Shown piece after piece: positions 24,703 to 35,942 of a stretch of DNA of 64,000 nucleotides. How positions within the stretch are numbered: position 1 is the first letter of the stretch; each line of letters starts with the position of its first letter. The notes beneath the pieces are model-generated. The model was not told the DNA's origin and did not search any database. It saw only the letters and a list, made by a program, of their open reading frames with translations. The DNA comes from Pleodorina starrii (Eukaryota > Chlorophyta > Chlorophyceae > Chlamydomonadales > Volvocaceae), in the NCBI GenBank assembly GCA_030267565.1, contig BRXU01000036.1, positions 310,001 through 374,000 on the forward strand, in the 5' to 3' direction. The translations under genes and the position numbers were made by a program.

Positions 24703-26023
24703 GTATGTGCGTGTGGGTGCGTGTGTTTGTGTGTTGGCGGTGTGTTTGTATGTGTGTGTGGGGGGGGGAGGGCGGGTTGGGGACCGCGCAGAAGGGTGCA
24801 GGTAGAATGAAGCTGGCTGGTGGGCTGGTTGGGCCTGGGGCGGGGGCCTTGTAGATGTGTCTACTTGTTTGTGCGCGTGTGCAAGGTTCTTAGTCCAGCT
24901 GGCTGGTTGGCTGGTAGCGGCCGCTGCGAAGGAAACATCGGCGACGCTCGAGGGCAGGGTTTTTGCTGGCAATGGCGCCTGGAGACGTGGGTACATTTGG
25001 ATGGACACTTTGGATGCATGTTGACAACACGCGTTGCATGCTGCGGAGCCTCTCGACCCTCTTTCGCGTTTGTCACAGTGTTGCCCTCAGCTGGAGAAAG
25101 CCAGCTGCCGACGGAGGTGGCCCGCCAATCGGGAGGAATCGGGCGCAAGTGACGAGACTTGTACACTGCAGCGAGAGCACAGCACAGTGCATGACGCGAC
25201 AGCCACCAGCTTGGAGCGCACAAAGCGAACCACGCAGCCGACGCCACCGGCGCGCGAGCGCACCAAAGACCTCGGCCAGACAAGGGCCGAATCACAGGGG
25301 CGAGCCGCCCAACGACGGTGAGACAAGACACGGCAACCGCGAGAAATCCCAATCAGAACAGTCTTAACTCCTAGGACTGGCCGGTTGTCGCCTTCCGCTC
25401 AATCCAGCAGAAAAGCCAGGCAAACGGCACCACACGTTGCTACGACACGAAACCCACATGTGCGCGGCACCTGCTCGGACCTGTTGACGGGAGGGAGGAG
25501 TACCTGGCAGGAAGGGCTAACGCAAAAGATGAAACAACAACGGCAGACGCCGGTCCTCAAAGACGGCAGCTGCCCCAAAAGAGGTGCAGCCTCCGGCTGC
25601 AAGCCGAACCCCGTACGGCAACCAACTTAACCGTTACCACCGATCGCCGTTACCAGAGCTCTCTGCCACTCCTTTATCACTGTTGGAATAGTCATACGTA
25701 AGCAGCTCTGGGGGCGCAGAGAGCCGATACACACCGGAAACCAGAACGGGCCGAGAAGACCCGACCGTGAGCAATCGCCAAGAGGCAAGGCTGAAAACAA
25801 ATAAGAATATTATGAAAGGGGGCCTCAATGAAGTTCGAAACCACGGGTGGCTCCTCGCACCGTACCCCCTGCCCCGGCGTTACTCCTTGCCCCGTTTCCT
25901 TGCGTACATGCGGTGTCATACACTTCACCTAACACCATGAGACGTCCAAAAGCAGCCTCCAAACCCCTAGTTTACAAGCGCCAACAGTCAGCGCTTGGCG
26001 TCTTCGTAAAATAGAGCAAAACC

Positions 26024-26101
26024 CTGACAGGTAACCCGCCACCCGTCAGGTAGCGGAAAAAAACCCTGACAGGTAACCCGCCACCCGTCAGGTAGCGGAA
26101 A
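26024..26101. repeat. Two-copy tandem repeat, unit about 40 bp
   Basis: A unit starting AAAACCCTGACAGGTAACCC and ending CAGGTAGCGGAAAA is present twice in direct tandem, essentially identical. Each unit carries inverted elements (CCTGACAGG, and ACCCG..CGGGT) that could form a small hairpin. Function unknown. Confidence 0.85.
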
Positions 26102-26574
26102 ACGCGACACTCAAAAAAATCGACGACATTTCATCCACTAGTTATAAATTGAAGGACAGTGTGCGCGTAGGATTTATTACGGGTCATTCACGTTCGGAGG
26201 AGTGCACCCCCTGAACGCACACAGCCACATCGAAGCCATTCAGGAATCACCGTACACGATCCCCAAAGTCTCCTCTGCGAAATGCACACGCGATTGTTAC
26301 GGAGAAGTACTGCTTTTGCCAACCCCAAAACATTCTCAGTAGGCAGAGCGGTCTTAAGCAGCAGGCACCCGCCGCCGCCACCTATGTGTGCCAAACGCAC
26401 GGAGCTGATCGTCACGGGAGAACCTGGCGACGAAAGGAGGTCAACAAAACCACGAACCATCTCGCATGCACGAACCATGCATGCTTTGGCATCCTGCACA
26501 TCCTGCGTGCCCGTTGCAATTTCTAACTCATATACCGCTGGCAAAACGACGATACTGCTGCCCCTGCTATATTC

Positions 26575-26672
26575 ACACTCATCAAATGCGCATTCAAATG
26601 CACTCAATGCACTCACATGCGCAAATGCACTCAGATGCACACTCAAATGCGCACTCGTCAAATGCGCACATA
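26575..26672. repeat. CAAATGCGCACTC-type short-word array
   Basis: Irregular repeats of CAAATGC(A/G)CACTC and close variants occur about eight times. It is an imperfect minisatellite in intergenic DNA. Confidence 0.75.
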
Positions 26673-26710
26673 CCGGTACCCAACTCGCCAGGCGGTCGCC
26701 CGGCATAATG

Positions 26711-26715
26711 TTACA
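26711..26715 (-). terminator. Candidate TGTAA polyadenylation signal, P-type ATPase homologue
   Basis: On the minus strand TGTAA lies about 490 bases downstream of the proposed stop at 27208. Position and word fit algal 3' ends, but nothing else confirms it. Confidence 0.3.
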
Positions 26716-27207
26716 CACGGGTGAGCTTGGGGTTGGTGAGGCCTGCGCCGCCTCCTCGGGGCCCCTGCTCCGCCGTCTTCCATTTCGTCGCTGCCCCAGA
26801 CTACGTCAGCGGGGACAAAGAAGGAACAAAGAAGGAACCCCTGCGCGGGAAGGCAACACGCAGGGTACGATACAGAACACCGTCAGTGTGGGTTAGTACC
26901 GGTGCATGGGAAGGAATATGCCCGGAGGCCAAAGAGTATATTAAAAGGGGCAACTGCGGGTATGGGGGAGTCGGCCGTATGCCTGTCCAGATGCGAGAAC
27001 ACCTTTTCAAGCTTTGATTGATCCCATCGTGCTTTCGAGTGCCCTGCGAGGGTTTGGGCAACCAGTCCGCTGAACGAGCATGCCAAATGTGTCCTGCCCC
27101 CGATGGAAACCAGAACGATCGCATCATCCAGGAAAGGCCTTCAATCGAGGCGTTGAAACACGCCCTCCTGTTACGGCTGTTGCCGGTGGCCTCCACGGAG
27201 ATGCCAC

Positions 27208-30200
27208 CTACCAGGGAATGTCCTTCCAAAGGGGGTACCCGTACACCGCCGCGATGACGAGGAAGAGGTGCCGGACGGCCAGGGTGCGACGGGTTCCTCT
27301 GGGGATGAGGGGCTCCATGACCGAGCGGGGGCGCTGCTCCCGCAGCTCCCGAGAAGGCTCCGGCTCCTTGCCCTGGAACTTCAAGACGCACGGCCTGCGA
27401 CGTTGACGAGCGGTCGACCCGAAACTGGCCCCATCTGACAGATGACAAACGTGGTACCCTCAGAAAACCCCAAGCTAGAGGACAAAACAAATGCGCCCCA
27501 ACACCCAACCTGCTGTTCACAGCTCATGATCAAAGTGGGTTCGTCTGTACGTTGCAACTTCATTCCCCGATTCAAAACCAAGCTCGCACGTGGATGCTTG
27601 GGCCATTAAGAGAGGCCACGCAACGCCGGCAAGCGCCGAATCCGATGAGGACGTCCCTCTTGGACGTAACCTTCGCGATCGCGGCATGGGAGCATGCCCT
27701 CTTATTATCCTGCCTTGGCCCGAGCTACCCCAGCCAGCGACTCACACAAGCATGGCTAGCAGTGGCGCCACAAGCAGGGCGGTCGGCTCCACCCCTCCCC
27801 AGATGGCGCAGACGAATGCAAAGATCATTGCATCGATGTTGCACTGGTAGTGGCACTTCACGAACTGCGGCACAAGTAAAAAGGTTAGGCGTGAGTCCCG
27901 TCCATGAGCCTCGGCCCTGCTTAGAACAGAGAAGACAACGATTCTCAGCCCTAGCTAGGCTGGCTAGGACAGATGATTACACCCAGTCGTCATGTACATA
28001 AGATCTGTCCGCATGTATGTGGAGCATGGTGCATCTGTTGCAGCGCCCGAAAATGACGGCGGTGCACGGCGTCGTCCACCACGCGCATGTGTTCCCTATC
28101 TCAGCAGTCAGTCAGTCAGTCAGTCAGCCGCATGTGTCCAACGCACACACCTCAATGAGTGTCTGTTGAAAGTAGCGACCCCACATGATGGCCTCCACCA
28201 CGTCCTCCAAGTAGTTGTTGTCCTGCAGGATGACGTCAGCCGCCACCTTGACTACGGCCGTGTCCGCCGTGCACGTCGTGACACCCACGTCGGCTTTCAT
28301 CAGAGCCTTCAGACTCTTGCGGGATTCGCCCACGACCGCAACGACGTGACCTTGCTTCTGAAGCAGTTCGATCAGCCAGGCCTTGTGCTTGCCCTTGCAG
28401 CCGGTCAGCACCTAGACGGGCGGCGTTGCGTATACAGAGCAAGCAAAGCAAAGCGGACGGAGCGATCGACATGTTCACCGAGATCGAGGGACCACAGAGA
28501 CCACAGAGACGTCATCGTGAAGTGCAGCGCTGCGCCACCGCCGGACCCACCCAGACCGACAAACGCCGACGGCAACACAACGACAAGCAACACGGGCGTG
28601 CGGTCTCCGCCTGATTCCGTTTGATCCCATTTGTTTGGCCGGCAGCAGACATCTGTGCGTCCCCGCGCCCCTGGTCAACAGGCCCCCCCCTTCATGTCCG
28701 TCCTCATTCACCTTGAGCGACGACAGCGTGTCGATTTGCTGGGACTGTTCCATCGCGAAAAAGGTGGCGGCGTCCATGACCACGTGCCTCCCGGGGTCGC
28801 CGTCCTGCTCCTGCAACAGCCCCACCTCCCGGGCGACGAAGACTGCTGTGTCCCGGTCGGGGTAGGCTGCAGCAGCGCCGCGTGGGGTGGTGGGGAGCAA
28901 CATGCGTGCGTGTGTGCATACTGCGCATAAGTTGATTGTCCGTGAAAGATACAGAAACGGCAAACAACAGACATACCGTATTGACGTTGAGCTTGCTGAG
29001 CAGAGGTTTATGTAAGAAATGGGGTTGATGTAAAAAAAGATATTAAGGCGAAGCATGCGTCCTACGGGGAGTACATCCTGGTATGGTATGAGTAAGGCTG
29101 CAGGGGCATGGGGAAGTGCACGGGACAGCACGGCGGGGCCCCGCAGGAGGGTTGCCTTTTTTCCGCGCTTCGTTTGCACAGCGCAAACCCTATTTGTCAT
29201 ATCCAAAATTTCCAAGGAAAGCCACCAACGTGTGAGCGCACACGCACACACATCCCCACGCGCTCCTCACGCCGTCACCATACCAGTCATCATGTACACG
29301 TCAATGTTCGCCCGCCGACACGCGGCCACAGCACCCGCTGCATTGTCCCGAATGACGCTCTCGACCACCAGCACGGCCACCAGCACCATGGCGTTAGCCG
29401 CCGCCGCCTGGCCGACATGTATAACGATACAGGAGCAGGAGACAAGAGAGAGCGGGAGACAGGGAAAGCAGGGCGGGTTTCCACCGGAGTCATATCAATC
29501 CTAGAGTACGTGTCTTATGCTCCACCCCCCTACGGGTCCCCGCTTGCTTGTGATCCCTGCATCGTTCGATCGTGGCACCACAGAAGTTGATGTCTGTCTA
29601 AAGCTCTAAACCCTCTTATTAGCGGACGCAGATCAAGTAACAACCCCTCCCTTGCAGGTGTATGTACTTACCGCGTCGTTCAGGACAGTGTCGCTGGCAG
29701 CCAAGTCGCGGTAGCAGAGGCCGACGGCGCGCATGCCCTGTCAGGTGCAGCAGCGAGCGGTACGAGGGCAAGCAGTGTGATGCGGGGAGCAACGCTGGGG
29801 TGGCATTCACGGCGGGGGGCGGGGCGGGCAAATTGTCGAACACGACAACGTATGCACCTCTTATCTGTCAGGCACCTCTTCACTGTACCTTGTTGGTAGT
29901 GTCCTTCAACACGTTCTCCAGCTTCTTACGGCCCCTTTTCCCAAGGCGGGCAATCTTGCCGTCCGGTAAGAGGACATGGGCGCATCTGCAGGTAGCGAGT
30001 ACGTACAAGTTGGCAAGTGCAAATACGGTCCTAGTGCGGCGAAAAACCGTTTACGTTAATACGCGTCTGATTGCTCGACAAATGCGCGGAAAAGCAGTCC
30101 TTTACCACTCTAATGCGCAATTCACTCTAAACGCACATTCCTTTCTTTCCCAGTACTTGCCCGACGCCCGTTGACGTCCCCCCCCCTCTATCTGGCCAGA

Positions 30201-33200
30201 GCTCCGTATGGACGGGTCGCTCACCGGCTTAGGGCGTCCCGGACGCTCATGGCGGCGTAAAGGCGGCGGCTGCCGTCGGCCTCGTTTACGTTTGCAACCA
30301 CCACTGTACGCGACGAATCTGTAGTCTGGTGAAGAGTGCAGGCGCCCTGCAGCACACCCGCAGCAGCAAATGGACCCGGTAACGCGCTGCTGAGTCCTAA
30401 ACCCGCCAATGTGGACAAACGACAAAACCAAACCCGAGAAGTGGTCGAGTGCTTTGATTGTCACCATAGCACACCATTGCAAGTGCATGCGTGAGTACAT
30501 GCATGGCGACTAAGCGACGTAATAAACAGGATTCTACCTCGCGGAAGCATGGATACCTGAGCAAGTGAGAGAACGGGAGTTTGGGCCAAGCCAGGTATTG
30601 AACCTGGACCGCAGTGTGTAAGCCATGGCACCATCTGATGCCCTACGTAGCGACAAGCTTTTCTGCTTCGTTCGCGGCCCTCGCCGAGCTGCGTGTCGTA
30701 TAGTGATACGACAGATCAAGCATCTCTGTGTTCTCCCTGAGAACTCTTCCAACTAGCGACATACCACACTAGCCTTCGGCCTAGATAAATATTTATTATT
30801 TATCTGTATTATTCCTTCACTTTGAAGGCTGATGTCGTTGCGTGACCAACGGGTCGGACCCGCGCTCCACCCTAAGTCCGAAACCTCCGCCTAACGAGGT
30901 ATGCAACTACCAAATACCTTCCGTAGGACCCAATAGCGCATGTACACACGCACAGGCTCGATCTACATCTTCACAAACATGATGTAGACGGTTGTACAGT
31001 GTACACCGACCCACCCGCAGTTGGTCGTCGTTCTCCACAACAATGCCCATCGAGCGACGCATCCCCATGCTGGCGCTGAGCGTCACGTCGGGATGAGCCT
31101 GCCATGAGGTCAGAAGTGCGGCGACGGGGGCAAACCTTGTCAGCGGATGATGCACTGCCCATATGCGTACAAGCACTGGCTGCCGTACGTCCGGACCGGG
31201 CCAAGCATTTGCATAATTAGTCACAAAAAATAGTCAAATATCACTGCTTCAGATGTCTTCAGCACGCAACATGAATAAGGTTGAAGACACGCCTTGTGCA
31301 TTGGGATGACCGTTCTTACCGGTCCCCAATCATCGTGCGTTGCCCAGACACTTCTGACTGCAGACACCGACAGATCACGTTCAATCGAGCACCAGCTCTA
31401 TAAATGTGTGCCTTACTATAATGTCTGAGATGCCCGGAAATGTCAAGTAGTGCCTTTGCCATACGTTACAAATGGCATCGAGACTCGGACCCTGGACACC
31501 TGCTCTAGGCGGGGAATCACAGTGAAAGCTGTGGTCGTGGGTTCGATCCTGACAGACGTCAGCGAAGGTCCTCGCTCTAGATCGAAAGCTTGAGGCAGGA
31601 GTGGTGCCCCTGACCTGACGCAATGTCGTCTCTAGACGGTTGCTGCGGATGATTGGCGGTGGGCGAGGGGCTAAAACCGGTCCCGGAACGTTCCCTCCAA
31701 AGGGGGGGGAGTGTAACGTCTGGGAGATGCCCGGAAATGTCAACTAGTGCCTTTGCCATACGTTACACCTACCTCCCCGAGCCCCCCTCGTTCCGCTCCA
31801 ACTAAGAAAGCTCACCTCGGCCACGATGCTGCACTTGCCCAACGTGCAGCCCAGTTTGGGGTGCAGCTGCGCCATCCCCTTGTCCAGTGGCAGAGAGGAC
31901 CCGTCGGACCGCAGGACTTTCTGTACGACGAGGCTGCCGTTGGTGATGGGCCCTTCCACATCCACACAGATCGCGCTGACGGCCCCGAGGTTCTCGCAAG
32001 CAAACGGCTGGCGGACAGCCACCTTCCCCATCTTGGATTGCTGACAGCACCATTGAGGGGAAGAAAGGCACACACGCGCAGTGCGTTCGTTGAACTTGGT
32101 GCGTGGCTGGCGGGGCAAGACTTTGAACAGTTCCACCCAATGTGGCGGTGTCAATCCGACTTTGTGCACGGCTCCATAGCTTGCCTTGCTTGTGTGCTAA
32201 GAATCAAGCCATGCGGCTCGGTCCGTCCCATCTAGTTCATAGCTCGACAGCACACGTCAAGGTTTTTACGTACAGGCATTCGTTCCGAGCAAGCACATGC
32301 ACGCATACATTGCATGCACGCCCCCATATGCACACGGTGATGTACGTAACGCGGCGGTTACAGTACCGTACAGATGCCGTACAAACGGATAAAATAAAGG
32401 CTTACAAAGGCGTCGCTACTGCATCTCGAGTAGCATTTGCTCCGCGCAGGCATTACAGGTGACCCGTCCTTACCACGTAATCGAGCTGGCTTGATCTGAA
32501 CAAAGGCAGGCCCTGCGGGACTGCAGCCACTTCGATGGTGGCGACATAGAGCAGAAGCTCTGCTGCAGAGCTTGAGTACTTGGCAGCATCCCGCAACCTG
32601 CATCCATGCATACGAAACCACGCATGCATCCATGAGGCAGGACGACCCCGATAGTACGGCAACGAAACAAGCTCACAGAGCTAAATGGCGTCCCCACCTG
32701 ACCAGCCACTGTATAATTAAGACGACCGCAAGCCCCAGTCCGAAAACAAAGAGCTTGACGTAGAGATTCTCGATGTTCGTGGCCACGGATGACACCTTTT
32801 TGGCGTCGCGCCAGCTCATGCACGCCCCGCCCCACTCGGTGTTCTCGCCCACTGCCAGCACCAATACCTGTGCGATGCCCTTGACCACCTGGGGCAGTAA
32901 CAACCGACCAGCGCAACACCGTTGGTATTAATGTGAGCTCTTCGGTAACGTGAAGCTTCGGTAATGGAACAGCCATCGAAAATGTAATATGTAATAAGCT
33001 TTGCCGCCGCCAGCGACGGATGTCGTTCGCGCCACTGCTACAGCAATAATCAAGGCGGTAATCAAACCCTAAGCGCCTTGTCAATAATCATGCACCGCAG
33101 CATGCCTGCCTATGTCGATGCAGATAATAAGTGGGTAACAAACAAGCAGGTCGGAAGGTAGCGTTGCTGCCCATTCACGCACCCGGGTCCCACACCGGAC

Positions 33201-35249
33201 CCATGGGTCGGTCGTTGCATCCTTGGCGACTTGCTTGCGCTCGGCGGAGAGCAATGTCTCGTCCACAACGAGCCCATTGGCGACAAGAATCACTCCGTCT
33301 GCAGGGATGGTGTCGGACTCGTTCAGGAAGAGCACGTCACCGACCACCAGATGACTGCGCTTGATAGCGACTTCCTGACCATCTCGCAGCACGGTGACGT
33401 GCTTCCTCAAGGTGACGGGGTTCTGCTGCTGGAACTTGCGGAACATGGAAAGCGTCGTGATGAGCTCTGCGCGAGGATGTATGGGCAGGATTGCCCGCCA
33501 CAGGTGGATGGCGGGTGGAGGTAACAACAACGGAGTAATGAAGTTCAACAGCAATTTGAAGCAAGACAGGAATGTACATACACTTTCAGGACAACACGTG
33601 CGCGTTTTGCATCGCACTGAAAATTAATCATGGTAAATGTCGGGATGGGCGGACAGCCCGACGGGGGCGATGTATTGAAGGTACATGACGTATCAGCCAT
33701 ACATACAAACGAGATTCGTTCCCGATCCGTTACTCGATCGCACACGAACCTGACGCGATCATAACGGAGGGGCCCAGTATCGTGATAAGGACCCAGCCGA
33801 CTAGCCCTTGAACCACCGAAATCGCCCGTGCCGGCTCGCCCGTGAGCGTGTCGCAAATTGCGGCCTGTGCCCGACAGCAGGAAAGTGAATGAAGAGCGGC
33901 AGAGTTGATGGACAATTCTGAAGTAAGAGGGACGCATGGCCTTACTTCCGCATTGATTACAGCCGCTGACACCCCTGAACAGTCAGGTCCTAGGCAAGAC
34001 ACCTTCCATTTAGCTCCTTTGTAACGCGGCGTTAACAATGCCGTACAAATGCCGTATTAAAAAGGCGTCGCACAGCTACTCGAGCAGCCTTTGCTCTGCC
34101 CAAGCATTACACGCCCATTTATTCAGGAATGGGTTTGGTCGATAATCACGGCGGCGGCGCTAAGCACACGCACAAGGACATGTTGTACGAACTCAGAGGC
34201 TACACTACACGCAAGCGCGCAACACCAAGCAAGTTCGCGTCGAAGGACAGCCTTGGCCCATAAGGACCACTCACCAGACATCCCACAATCATCATGGCGA
34301 TATGCAGGTTTCGCAGCTTCGAAAACATGACCGCGCGGAAGTAGCAGCTAGCTGCAGCTGCGTGCGGCAGCACGGAAGTACATACGGACATGAAGGGGCA
34401 TCGATAGCTTAACTCAGGCCTCAAGCATGAACAAAGGGCGCGGCGACAGACAAACGGCATAAGTACATGTTGGCAATTATAACATGGCAGTGTGGTGGCG
34501 GGGGAGGACTGGGACCGGGGAAACCCGTTAACCCACCTCCTCTGCTCCCTTAACCCACGCCTCAGCCTCCGGTCGGGCGTATTATTTTTCCTATTCGAGC
34601 AGAGAAGACAGAAACCCACACCGCGTGCTATTCCATTGGCTTACCTGGATCCGCGTTGTCGCCGTACTCTTCCAGTGTCACAAAAGCAAGGGGGACACCC
34701 CGGCGCCAGACATGCGGGCATTGTGGACGGAAAGGGGCGTATCCATCAGCATACCAGGCGACACCCTTAAAATGATAGAAGTCGCTTGCAGATGTCGCGT
34801 GTGTGGGAGCGAGCACCAGAACGTCCGCCGGGGGCGGGAACGGGAAGGTGCTTTCCGCTTTCAAAAATGGCATACCTTTCCTGTTCTTCGGAACCTGCTT
34901 CCAAGGCAGTCCACGATTCGCATCCGAACCAAGTTGCTTGGCAATACCTTCAGCGCCACCTTGCGAGCGAAGGTCAACTGTCTTCCTCGACTGCAAAGAA
35001 CATCGTTCACGGACAGAATGTTTGGAAATTTGACAGAATGTTTGGAAGTTTGACAGAAATCATCAACGCCTATGACGGGCCTACACAAACGCGCGTAACG
35101 CCGAGATCTGATGGAGGTCCTTCCCGCCTTTCCCCAGCCTACACATTAGATTGGGCTGATTTGGAAGCGGCGACATCCTTGCAATAAAAAGAGCTCACCC
35201 TGTGAAGCTCATTCATGCAGACTCCTGGCCTTTGTGTCGACGTTGCCAT
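27208..35249 (-). CDS. PMCA-like (P2B) P-type ATPase homologue lacking catalytic motifs (putative pseudo-pump)
   Basis: Eighteen exons give 799 residues plus stop: 35249-35199, 34990-34876, 34668-34645, 34351-34275, 33864-33750, 33466-33183, 32888-32698, 32597-32474, 32040-31816, 31098-31015, 30325-30225, 29985-29889, 29737-29672, 29407-29284, 28866-28712, 28411-28151, 27864-27746, 27394-27208. All phases agree. The fold order follows plasma-membrane Ca2+-ATPases: N-terminal GGAEGIAKQLGSD, M1-M2, actuator (VVGDVLFL..DTIPADGVIL), M3, LVLAVGENTEWGG, M4, phosphorylation region, short nucleotide domain, hinge, M5, then PLIPRGTRRTLAV before M7. The catalytic signatures are changed: TGES to SAER (201-204), PEGL to PQGL (313-316), DKTGT to DVEGP (354-358), KGA to AMS (455-457), TGDN to TAYP, DPxR to DNAA (538-541), GDGxND to GESRKS (639-644). 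The M6 WVNLIMDT-type segment is not visible. It is shorter than the usual 950-1,100 residues and probably ends after M7. The start chosen has GAGGATGGC context. Exon 1, the 24-base exon and the 3' end are the least certain. Transport activity is unlikely; a regulatory or scaffold role is inference only. Confidence 0.75.
30591..30607 (-). other. tRNA T-arm-like hairpin (pol III B-box)
   Basis: On the minus strand CCAGGTTCAATACCTGG forms a perfect 5-bp stem with a 7-base loop starting TTCAA, which is a B-box. No matching acceptor, D or anticodon arms are visible. It is better read as a tRNA-derived remnant than a tRNA gene. Confidence 0.4.
31417..31470 (+). repeat. 5' short LTR of the TRIM-like element
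   Basis: 54 bases, matching the 3' copy except for a two-base gap and a few substitutions, mostly in the first 12 bases. The degenerate first bases (TATAATG versus TGTAACG) suggest an old insertion. Confidence 0.7.
31712..31767 (+). repeat. 3' short LTR of the TRIM-like element
   Basis: 56 bases, starts TG and ends CA with 8-base inverted termini, preceded by a G-rich polypurine tract at about 31698-31711. Confidence 0.7.
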
Positions 35250-35942
35250 CCTCGTAGCCAATCGCCAACCTTTTTTCACCCTCGTCACCAGACGACAGTT
35301 GCGCAGTCGAAATGTGGTTGAGGAAAGCTAGCGGCCAGTCTGCATGCAAGCGCTCATAATGTTGAAAGCCGGTGACCTTCAATGCCGACAGTACCGGTAT
35401 AAAACCTACACAAACATACATACACCTACACCTACACACATACATATACATACATATACATATACATACACAAACAAGTATTAGACTCATAACATAACAT
35501 ACATAACGAAACAAAAGCACGACAGACACGTACGGGAACGGCGTACGAAATGCGCCACGTATCTCACGCTTCCGAAACCTTGTACTTCCCTTACTTTTTG
35601 TTCCTTTTGCGTGACTGAGGCGGTTCATGAGCCTTCGGGTTCGTTTGAGCCGTACGAGCTCTCAGAAGCTTGTAACTTCATCATCATCTTCCGAAACCTT
35701 TCAACGATAACAGCATACTGCCGGAACACCTTTCGTAAATTATGTTCTTGTTTCGTTACAGAAGCACCTGGCGTCATGTCGCAAACAAAGTACATAGACG
35801 CAAACGACGTGACCGGGCTACGTAGGAGCTATGAGCGGGTCCCCGCCCCTCAGCGATCCACATGCCCCCCGGCCCACCCGCCGTGGCATGGCGGCCCTCA
35901 CAGGCGGGGCCGCACGTTCCGCCCATCCGGCTCGTGGCGGTA

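Larger units (their letters stand above)
23588..27207. other. Intergenic region between dynein and the P-type ATPase homologue
   Basis: No protein family was recognised on either strand. The two genes converge here, so it should hold both 3' UTRs. After about 24.9 kb the sequence loses the G-run/C-run character seen upstream and becomes compositionally ordinary. It contains the tandem duplication at 26024-26101 and the short-word array at 26575-26672. Confidence 0.6.
31417..31767 (+). mobile_element. TRIM/SMART-like miniature LTR element
   Basis: Two near-identical short direct repeats, 31417-31470 and 31712-31767, both read GAGATGCCCGGAAATGTCAA inside and end ACGTTACA. The 3' copy starts TGTAACGT, giving inverted ends TGTAACGT/ACGTTACA. 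A purine run AAAGGGGGGGGAG sits directly before the 3' repeat, as a polypurine tract should. TGGCATCGAG follows the 5' repeat, where a primer-binding site belongs. Flanking CTTAC and CCTAC resemble a 5-base target duplication. The 240-base interior has no coding capacity and contains a pol III B-box-like GGTTCGATCC. It lies in the ATPase homologue's intron 31099-31815, antisense to the gene. Confidence 0.7.

Noticed and set aside
30591..30607. Complete tRNA gene
   Set aside because: Only the T-arm is convincing; acceptor, D and anticodon arms cannot be paired.
27208..35249. Calling the P-type ATPase homologue an active Ca2+ pump
   Set aside because: The phosphorylation, dephosphorylation, hinge and M4/M6 signatures are all absent, so homology does not support transport.
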